This document shows positions 1 to 5,322 of a stretch of 5,898 nt of DNA, piece by piece. Within the stretch, counting starts at the first letter, position 1. The number at the start of each line of letters is the position of its first letter. The stretch lies in NCBI GenBank assembly GCA_022709485.1, contig JAKLIS010000102.1, positions 1-5,898 on the forward strand. The letters are read 5' to 3'. A program made the position numbers and the translations under genes. Source of the stretch: Elusimicrobiota bacterium. Lineage in GTDB: Bacteria > Elusimicrobiota > Elusimicrobia > F11. The notes beneath the pieces are model-generated. The model worked only from the letters and a program-made list of their open reading frames with translations, searched no databases and was not told the DNA's origin.

Positions 1-1190
1 ACCACCTCTTCAATCAAACGCCCCAACTCCCCCCTTTCCTTCGTCACCAAGACGCTTCCTTCTTGGATTCGCGCGATATTCAAGAGATCCTGCACCGCTC
101 CTTCCAAGCGGTCGGCGTTATGTTGAATCATTTCCAGATAATCCAAAGACTTGGCGCTTTTCTCCGGCGATGCCTGCGCCAAGCCCAAGAGAACATCCAC
201 CGAGCTTTGAATGACGCCCAGAGGGCTTTTGAGCTCATGGGCCAGGCCCGACGTCAAATTCCCTTTCAGCCAAAAACTATGCCGGACCAAATTGGCATAG
301 ATAAAGGGCCCCAGAGAAAACACAAATCCAATAAAAAGACTTAAGCCCAGGATAAAAGGCCAAGGCCGCGCCGCCATTTGGCTATTTAAGGGACCCATCA
401 ACATATAGAAGGCAGGAATAATAAGAAGAAGGAGAAAGAAATAAATCAACGCGATGAGAGAGAGTTTTTTGAGGAACAGATTAATGTCAAAAAGCTGATG
501 GCGCACAATTCCATAGGCCGTCACCAAAATCAAAAATGTCAGGGAAATGTATCCAAAGGGATACATTTTGAGCCCCATTTTGATGAAGAAATCAACCGAC
601 CCCGTGTAGGCGAAGAGAAAACCGATAAAGACGATTTTGGAGGTGTGTTGGAGTTTTTTCGAGTACATCCCCCGCCATCCCCGATAAAAATTTCGAAATG
701 CCAAAAACGCGTACCAGAAGAAAAAAGCGATGAGACAGATGAAAAACAGATATCCCCAGAAATCTTTGTTGTAAGCGTAGAAACGGCCCCAGGAATTAAA
801 AGTGGGATAAGTTATTGTTTTTTGAAGAAGAATAAATACGGAGCCTAATATTGCCCCTAAAATGAAACTTAGGTGAATAGTTCTTTCTTTATTTGGGATG
901 TTCAATAATCGGACGCTCAATAAATGAACCGAAGGAGAAATGAAGGGGATACCAAGGACATAACCAAAGGCAAGAAAGAAATTCGCAGGCCCGCCTGACT
1001 GGAGGAGGGACATTATCCCAAAAGGCACCACCCAAAAAAAACCAGATAGTGTGACGATAAAAAAAGCCCGGTTAATAGGAGATTTTGAGTCTTTCGATAA
1101 AACCAAGAAACCCATAAACAGATTGAGCATGCCTGCAGTGATGCTTAAAACCCCATGCAACCCATGCCCGAATATTTCCCCCATCCCCAT
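1..1190 (-). CDS. Multi-pass membrane sensor histidine kinase, C-terminus cut by window edge
   Basis: This frame is open from an ATG at 1190 to the left edge (about 396 codons), with a good Shine-Dalgarno AAAGGA seven bases upstream. The first 230 residues contain about seven hydrophobic segments (near 13-32, 43-64, 71-93, 106-123, 144-166, 185-203 and 212-229) ending in AYGIVRHQLFDIN, a junction typical of 7TM-type histidine kinase sensor regions. Two further membrane segments follow (near 243-265 and 277-302). The HisKA H-box is GLAHELKSPLG with phospho-acceptor His318, followed by the second dimerisation helix (NADRLEGAVQDLLNIARIQEGS, about 358-379). The ATP-binding domain would lie beyond the left edge. 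The protein should autophosphorylate on His318 and signal to a response regulator that is not visible here. It is the last gene seen of the minus-strand run, 48 bases after propeller 2. G+C drops from about 53% in the kinase part (1-240) to about 42% in the sensor part (841-1080). The ligand is unknown. Confidence 0.9.
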   Translation of the reverse strand, partial: MGMGEIFGHGLHGVLSITAGMLNLFMGFLVLSKDSKSPINRAFFIVTLSGFFWVVPFGIMSLLQSGGPANFFLAFGYVLGIPFISPSVHLLSVRLLNIPNKERTIHLSFILGAILGSVFILLQKTITYPTFNSWGRFYAYNKDFWGYLFFICLIAFFFWYAFLAFRNFYRGWRGMYSKKLQHTSKIVFIGFLFAYTGSVDFFIKMGLKMYPFGYISLTFLILVTAYGIVRHQLFDINLFLKKLSLIALIYFFLLLLIIPAFYMLMGPLNSQMAARPWPFILGLSLFIGFVFSLGPFIYANLVRHSFWLKGNLTSGLAHELKSPLGVIQSSVDVLLGLAQASPEKSAKSLDYLEMIQHNADRLEGAVQDLLNIARIQEGSVLVTKERGELGRLIEEV

Positions 1191-1231
1191 TTAGTTATCC
1201 TTTAAATATTCACTTTTCAGATTTTGGAAGT
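1159..1231. repeat. 73-bp direct repeat, copy A (propeller/kinase junction)
   Basis: This stretch matches 4282-4354 at 72 of 73 positions; the only difference is C at 1218 versus T at 4341. Read on the minus strand, it contains a remnant of a propeller C-terminal tail (LPKSEK followed by TGA at 1210-1212), the Shine-Dalgarno AAAGGA, and the first ten codons of the histidine kinase. Here the tail remnant is non-functional, because propeller 2 already stops at 1239, eight bases before the repeat begins and in another frame. The kinase start, by contrast, is intact. Similarity stops sharply at 1232 and becomes weak and gapped below 1159. Confidence 0.95.
1198..1203 (-). promoter_or_regulatory. 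Ribosome binding site of the histidine kinase
   Basis: AAAGGA lies seven bases before the ATG at 1190 and supports that start over the in-frame ATG at 1184. The site is inside repeat copy A, and an identical copy lies at 4321-4326. Confidence 0.7.
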
Positions 1232-1238
1232 AGTCATT

Positions 1239-2153
1239 TTACTTGGCTTGATCCCACCATTGCGGCTGATTTGCATGGTCGAAAACATAACGGCGCTTTC
1301 CTGTGGCCACATGAACAACATAAAAGCCTAAATCCTTCATGAATGGCCCAAATGCCTCATATAAAATCCATTCCCCATCAGGGGACCATACAGGAGAATA
1401 TTCCCTGGCTCTTGTCAGATTTTTAACCTGTGTGGGGTTCTCTCCATTCACATCAACCACATAGAGGTCGTCCTTCCAGGCCATCACAATCCGCTTATCG
1501 TCCGGAGATAAATCGATCATCCGCACATTCGGAAAATCCCCCACCTGGTGGATCTCTGTCCCCTCCATATTCGAACGAAAAAGAGTTGACCCACCCCCCG
1601 TCCCGCCAATGAAAACATAGCCGGATTTGTCTTTTAACCAACAGGTGTCGCCAACTCCCCTTAATCCTTTTTCCTTTACGCCCATTTGCTCGATAACCTT
1701 ATCTGGATTGTTAACATCAACTCGAAAAAAGAAAAAATCTCTCGTCTCGTTGGGATGGTAAAACCGGGCTACGAAGCTAAACCCGGAACTATCAGGCAGC
1801 CAAGATAAATTGCCAATTTCATAACCCAAACCGCCAAAAATTCTCTTTTCTTCAGTTCCCCCTACAGGCACTAGAAATAGAAACCCTTCTTTTGGCTTTA
1901 AGAATTCCTCATTTTCAACATAAATAATCCATTTCCCATCTGGAGAAAGCCGGCAGTAACTGGTTCTTTGATGCTGGGGCTCAGCCAAACTAATTTCTTT
2001 TTTCGTCTTTAGATCGTAAGCCGTCAAACGGTGAACGAATTTCCCCATTCGATAATCTGGGCTTTTCCGGCCCAACCCGAACAGGGGAAGGTCCATCCCA
2101 ATTAAAAAGCCAATGCAAACCAATACTCCTAATGCTTTTTTTGATTTAGCCAT
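1239..2153 (-). CDS. Exported TolB/PD40-type beta-propeller protein (propeller 2)
   Basis: This 304-residue protein has an N-terminal export signal: basic MAKSKK, a hydrophobic core at about residues 7-26, and no lipobox cysteine. The rest shows the recurring SPDG-type turn of PD40/TolB-like propellers: LSPDGKW (69-75), WLPDSSG (118-124), WLKDKSG (172-178), LSPDDKR (215-221) and WSPDGEW (256-262). It ends NQPQWWDQAK. The five or six blades suggest a binding or scaffold protein outside the cytoplasmic membrane; no catalytic residues can be assigned. The gene overlaps the 708-aa hydrolase gene by 25 nt, and its Shine-Dalgarno AGGAAG lies inside that gene, so translational coupling is likely. 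It is a paralogue of the propeller at 4333-5322 (shared DFP...LSP, WSPD.(K/E)W and QPQWW blocks), but lacks that protein's roughly 38-residue tail after PQWW. TolB proper is unlikely: the protein is short and no tol/pal genes are nearby. Confidence 0.88.
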   Translation of the reverse strand: MAKSKKALGVLVCIGFLIGMDLPLFGLGRKSPDYRMGKFVHRLTAYDLKTKKEISLAEPQHQRTSYCRLSPDGKWIIYVENEEFLKPKEGFLFLVPVGGTEEKRIFGGLGYEIGNLSWLPDSSGFSFVARFYHPNETRDFFFFRVDVNNPDKVIEQMGVKEKGLRGVGDTCWLKDKSGYVFIGGTGGGSTLFRSNMEGTEIHQVGDFPNVRMIDLSPDDKRIVMAWKDDLYVVDVNGENPTQVKNLTRAREYSPVWSPDGEWILYEAFGPFMKDLGFYVVHVATGKRRYVFDHANQPQWWDQAK

Positions 2154-4255
2154 AAAGCCACTTCCTCCAAATATTTCTCTACTGCATGTGGACTTGAGTT
2201 TCCCGGATCGATTCTACTTTCCGGCGCTTTCGTCCGCAAAATATTTCCCGTCCCTTTCCCAAACCGGAAATTGAGACTTAACCCCATTCTTTTTCCGTCT
2301 TCCTGAATACCTATATTAGTGACTAGGTCTTTTTCATGAGCCACGACAATATTGGCCCCCTTGTACCAATTCTTCTCTATTCCCGGGGCGCCGACGAAAC
2401 CAAATAGATCCGATTGGATTTCGCTTTCATGGGCTTTAACAAAAGGCCCACCTCCGCTATAGGCGATAACGGCCTCGTAATTATTCGCCCCAATTTGACC
2501 AAGCAAATTCTGGCTCGCCACCGACCAACCCGCCCGGTTAAACATCACATAAATCACATCGGCAAAAAAGTTACCGGTATAAACAGGGATCGGATCAATT
2601 TCATCAAAAATGGGTTCTAGGAGGGAATCGGTTAAAGCTCTTTTTGTTCTCTCATCCCAATGTACTCGGAAATATTTTGGATTTCCATTTTTATCAACCC
2701 CTTTCGCTTCTGTCACACCATTGTTGATTCCAAGAAATAACCCGATTTTTTTGTTAGGGTTTGGCCGGCTAAGGTCCCAAATATCAGAGTTGGTAAATCC
2801 CCATCCATGTCCCAGCGACCAATTCGAAAGTTTTTCTCCGAATTCTTTAACAGTTCTAAATGGGATCTTTTCCAGAATATACCCCGCCCAGCTGGCTGGA
2901 ATGGCGGTTAATGAATTCCAAGTATCTCTGAGGGCATCTTTCATTCCTGCTTTATCACCCATGAAAACATAATCCACCAGCCGCCCAAGATTTCCAAGAA
3001 CGCTGACCCCCTGAACGAAAGGCTTAACCAAAACTCCAACGAGCGCTTGGTTCACCTCCCTTCCCGCCTTTGCCCAAAACCCTTTCTCCATTCCTGTCGC
3101 CATTTCTTTTCCTGAAATGTCATCTACTTCCACCTTAATGCCCAATTCCTCTTTTCCCATGAGGTTTAAAATGGTCTGAAGCGTCCCCACTTGTTGAATG
3201 GAGAGGGTGCCGTCTTCATTAATTTTGAGAGGGGCGTTGGGGATGTCCACACCGTTTAATCGCATGGCGGTGTTGGGGCCTAGAAGAAGTGGGACAGGCA
3301 AATTGTCCCTTAAAAGTTTGAAGCTTTCAAAAGGGTCCTGGCCTTCAATGGGAGTCCAAGTGATCGCCGCTTCGGTTCCGGCGTTGTCTTTTAAATTGAC
3401 TGAGATGGACTGCGGCTTCCCGTCTTGTTCTCTCGGACACGTCACTTTAAAAGCGATTTTTTCTTTTCCTTGCTTTAGGTCACCGCTATAAGAAGTGATG
3501 AACCGCTGGAAATTGGATTCATTCTTGATTTCGTTGATTTTTACTTCTGTTTTGACGGACTCCCCTTCAACACTTCTAAATGTCCATTTCTCATTAAATC
3601 CACTTATGAGTTCTTTGGGCGGATCCGGCGGCCGGATGGCTTTGAGAGTTCCATCGTTGGCGCTTTTACCCCCCATTCCCATCCCAGCCATATTTTCCCG
3701 CTGATAGAACTCTAAAAATTTCTGATGCCGATCGTTCTTTATCCCTTTCTCATCCCGCCGCTCACGGGTGAGTTGATTTCCCTGGCTATCTTGGAACGTC
3801 TGGCGAAAAGCGGATGGCGTGAGAAGGCCCGGCTGGAATGACATTTTCTCCAAATCCATCTTCACTGTTTCAGGTTTCTCTACCCCTTCCACGCTGAAAT
3901 GAATATTGGCCGAATACTGGTCAAATACTTTTTGTTCTGGGTTGAAGTGGCTCCCCAAGTTCTCAAAGGTCCAGTTTTCCTTTCCCAAATCCCTCACTTG
4001 AATAGAGGGCAACCGGAGTGTTGTTAGGTTCAAATTAAGATCCGGCGACAGCCAGATCCGGGTTTGAATGGCAAAGGGAAGATTAAGATCGTTCAGGTTG
4101 GCGGAGAGATTGTATTCAGGGCGAAATGTATTGTACCGGGAGGAATAGGATTGGGGGTTATAACTGTCGTTTCCAGTGGCTTCTTTCAATTCTCCCCAAG
4201 GCCATTGAAATAAAAGGCTGAAACTCAAGATGACCCGAATCATTCGCCCTTTCAT
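2129..4255 (-). CDS. Large exported protein with C-terminal alpha/beta-hydrolase-like domain (hydrolase 2)
   Basis: This 708-residue protein begins with a hydrophobic export-type segment (residues about 5-20; no lipobox). Residues 30-390 are polar and beta-rich, I recognise no family there, and WTF-containing strands recur at about 95 and 224. An alanine/glycine-rich helical stretch (about 395-480) precedes the C-terminal domain. That domain starts at GLFLGINNG (505-513), resembling the oxyanion-loop strand of some alpha/beta hydrolases. It carries the nucleophile-elbow-like IAYSGGGPF (Ser600), a candidate acidic residue in HEKDLVT (Asp643) and a candidate histidine in SPHAVEKYL (His690). A lipase, esterase or phospholipase-type activity is plausible but the substrate is unknown. 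The C-terminal 150 residues match the gene at 5315-5898. The gene starts four bases after a 17-codon ORF and has only a weak Shine-Dalgarno of its own (AAGG, two bases before ATG). ATG at 4243 (Met5) is an alternative start. It overlaps propeller 2 by 25 nt. Confidence 0.85.
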   Translation of the reverse strand: MKGRMIRVILSFSLLFQWPWGELKEATGNDSYNPQSYSSRYNTFRPEYNLSANLNDLNLPFAIQTRIWLSPDLNLNLTTLRLPSIQVRDLGKENWTFENLGSHFNPEQKVFDQYSANIHFSVEGVEKPETVKMDLEKMSFQPGLLTPSAFRQTFQDSQGNQLTRERRDEKGIKNDRHQKFLEFYQRENMAGMGMGGKSANDGTLKAIRPPDPPKELISGFNEKWTFRSVEGESVKTEVKINEIKNESNFQRFITSYSGDLKQGKEKIAFKVTCPREQDGKPQSISVNLKDNAGTEAAITWTPIEGQDPFESFKLLRDNLPVPLLLGPNTAMRLNGVDIPNAPLKINEDGTLSIQQVGTLQTILNLMGKEELGIKVEVDDISGKEMATGMEKGFWAKAGREVNQALVGVLVKPFVQGVSVLGNLGRLVDYVFMGDKAGMKDALRDTWNSLTAIPASWAGYILEKIPFRTVKEFGEKLSNWSLGHGWGFTNSDIWDLSRPNPNKKIGLFLGINNGVTEAKGVDKNGNPKYFRVHWDERTKRALTDSLLEPIFDEIDPIPVYTGNFFADVIYVMFNRAGWSVASQNLLGQIGANNYEAVIAYSGGGPFVKAHESEIQSDLFGFVGAPGIEKNWYKGANIVVAHEKDLVTNIGIQEDGKRMGLSLNFRFGKGTGNILRTKAPESRIDPGNSSPHAVEKYLEEVALWLNQKKH
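2135..2141 (-). other. Candidate -1 frameshift slippery heptamer (A AAA AAG)
   Basis: In the reading frame of the 708-codon gene, the codons CAA AAA AAG CAT TAG contain the heptamer A AAA AAG, the same one used in E. coli dnaX, two codons before the stop. A -1 slip enters exactly the frame of propeller 2 (GCA TTA GGA...), which would give a hydrolase-propeller fusion joined through the propeller's hydrophobic signal segment. An SD-like AGGAAG lies about 19 nt upstream, further than in dnaX. I see only a weak possible stem downstream. Lysine-rich signal peptide starts often create A-runs, and the paralogous pair has neither the motif nor this frame relation, so the site may be coincidental. 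Confidence 0.3.
2161..2166 (-). promoter_or_regulatory. Ribosome binding site of propeller 2 inside the hydrolase gene
   Basis: AGGAAG lies seven bases before the ATG at 2153, within the last codons of the upstream 708-codon gene. It supports this start and translational coupling of the two genes. Confidence 0.65.
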
Positions 4256-4259
4256 GGCC

Positions 4260-4313
4260 TTATTCTAAATGCCCCCATTGAAACCCATGCCCGAATATTT
4301 CCCCCATCCCCAT
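4260..4313 (-). pseudogene. 17-codon ORF: duplicated 5' end of the histidine kinase gene, possible leader
   Basis: The ORF reads MGMGEIFGHGFQWGHLE and then TAA. The first ten residues are identical to the start of the kinase at 1190, after which similarity is lost. It keeps the kinase's AAAGGA ribosome binding site (4321-4326) at seven-base spacing, so ribosomes could well start here. Its stop lies four bases before the ATG of the 708-codon gene, whose own Shine-Dalgarno is weak, so translation of this remnant may feed ribosomes into hydrolase 2. It is best seen as a truncated gene start left by the duplication; an active leader role is inference. Confidence 0.55.
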
Positions 4314-4354
4314 TTAGTTATCCTTTAAATATTCACTTTTTAGATTTTGGAAGT
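4282..4354. repeat. 73-bp direct repeat, copy B (propeller 1/kinase-start junction)
   Basis: This matches 1159-1231 at 72 of 73 positions, at an offset of 3123 bp. On the minus strand it contains the real last codons of propeller 1 (LPKSKK, TGA at 4333-4335), the AAAGGA ribosome binding site, and the first ten codons of the kinase, which are truncated here. The functional halves are thus swapped relative to copy A: in copy B the propeller tail is intact and the kinase broken, and in copy A the reverse. This is the pattern expected if DNA was inserted between propeller 1 and the kinase and the junction was duplicated. Confidence 0.95.
4321..4326 (-). promoter_or_regulatory. Ribosome binding site duplicated from the kinase gene
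   Basis: AAAGGA lies seven bases before the ATG at 4313 and is identical to the kinase site at 1198-1203. Here it serves the 17-codon ORF just ahead of hydrolase 2. Confidence 0.5.
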
Positions 4355-5322
4355 TGGTTATCTTTTGGAAAATAATTATTGGTGAGCAAAACCCCAGGCC
4401 CCAACCTTTCTTTAATGATTTTTTCACAATCCACAGGGGTTTCGGTCTGTGGGTACCACCATTGAGGCTGAGAAAGGAAATTCTTAGAGGTTATTTTCTT
4501 TTTTTTCCCAGTCTCTAAGTTCCAGACCACATATGGCATTTGACGCCCAACATTGCGGTTCCAAATGGCTCCGACCCACTTGCTGTCCGGGGACCAAAAA
4601 GGAATCATTTCGTCATCTTTTGTGTTTTCCACCAACCTTGTACCGGATTTTGGATCAAAAATATAAAGGTCCCAATCAATGGGATTAATCATGGCCACCA
4701 ATGAATTGTTAGGGGACAACAACTCCATATAGTTCCCAGGAGGGAAATCGAACAGTTTTGAGAATTTCTTTTCTCCTAAGCGAATTCGAAAATAAGCATT
4801 ATTTTTTTCCTCCCCGACGTATTGAGCCGAAAAAACCATGTCTTCTCCATTTTTTTCCCATTTCAAAAGACCAATTCCGTTAAAGTCGCCGACTTTAATT
4901 TCAATGGGCCAACCTAAGGCGGTTTCAGGCTGGTAAACCCATATCCCTTTCGGAAAAGCAATTTCCTTGAAAACAATAAATTTGCTATCGGGGCTCCAAT
5001 CAAAAGTAAAGGTTTTATCCCCTACAACAATTAAGGTATTTTCCAACGTTTCAAGGTCCACAAAACGTAGTTCGTTTAAATCTTCGTCAATTCGAGGATT
5101 AAACTCATAAACCAGTTTTTTCCCGTCAGGAGAAAGAAGAGCATTCCCTACATATCCGCCCGGCTTTGAAAGCTTAACGATCCTCTCATTCCCAGTTTCC
5201 AAATCAATGATGATATTATCGATGATAAGCTTTCCTTTGAATGTGGGTGTTTTCCCAAAAACAATGGTGCAATGAGAGATTATTCCAACCAGGGCAATAA
5301 ACATTCCGATTTTTTTATTCAT
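4333..5322 (-). CDS. Exported TolB/PD40-type beta-propeller protein (propeller 1)
   Basis: This 329-residue protein has an N-terminal export signal (basic MNKK, hydrophobic core about 5-22, probable cleavage near VFG/K). A cysteine at 18 follows His rather than a small residue, so it does not make a convincing lipobox. Propeller-type turns are LSPDGKK (63-69), WSPDSK (109-114), WEKNGE (155-160), LSPNNS (202-207) and WSPDSKW (243-249), ending SQPQWWYPQ (285-292). After PQWW comes a polar tail of about 38 residues that includes a cysteine (Cys299) and the end LPKSKK, which lies in the 73-bp repeat. The protein is probably a periplasmic or surface binding partner with no visible catalytic site. 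The gene overlaps the upstream hydrolase-like gene by 8 nt and is preceded by GGAG at seven-base spacing. It is a paralogue of the propeller at 1239-2153, clearly alignable but much diverged. Confidence 0.88.
   Translation of the reverse strand: MNKKIGMFIALVGIISHCTIVFGKTPTFKGKLIIDNIIIDLETGNERIVKLSKPGGYVGNALLSPDGKKLVYEFNPRIDEDLNELRFVDLETLENTLIVVGDKTFTFDWSPDSKFIVFKEIAFPKGIWVYQPETALGWPIEIKVGDFNGIGLLKWEKNGEDMVFSAQYVGEEKNNAYFRIRLGEKKFSKLFDFPPGNYMELLSPNNSLVAMINPIDWDLYIFDPKSGTRLVENTKDDEMIPFWSPDSKWVGAIWNRNVGRQMPYVVWNLETGKKKKITSKNFLSQPQWWYPQTETPVDCEKIIKERLGPGVLLTNNYFPKDNQLPKSKK

Noticed and set aside
63..848. Plus-strand open frames (63-344 and 498-848)
   Set aside because: They lie antisense to the histidine kinase, whose minus-strand translation has clear membrane segments and an H-box. 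The plus-strand products are low-complexity and resemble no protein.
1191..1238. Promoter in the propeller 2/kinase gap
   Set aside because: A TATTTA-like element is present, but no convincing -35 box lies at proper spacing, and the A+T-rich repeat would give such a match by chance.
1430..3704. Plus-strand open frames inside propeller 2 and hydrolase 2 (1430-1612, 2414-2620, 2610-2972, 3198-3491, 3495-3704)
   Set aside because: All are antisense to genes with homology support from their paralogues. None has a convincing ribosome binding site or recognisable motif.
1159..4354. Insertion sequence or transposon
   Set aside because: No transposase, integrase or inverted terminal repeats are visible. 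A 73-bp duplication that includes coding ends is far longer than a normal target-site duplication.
4333..5322. Lipoprotein signal in propeller 1 (cysteine at residue 18)
   Set aside because: The residues before Cys are ISH. A lipobox needs a small residue at -1, and the hydrophobic core continues past the cysteine.
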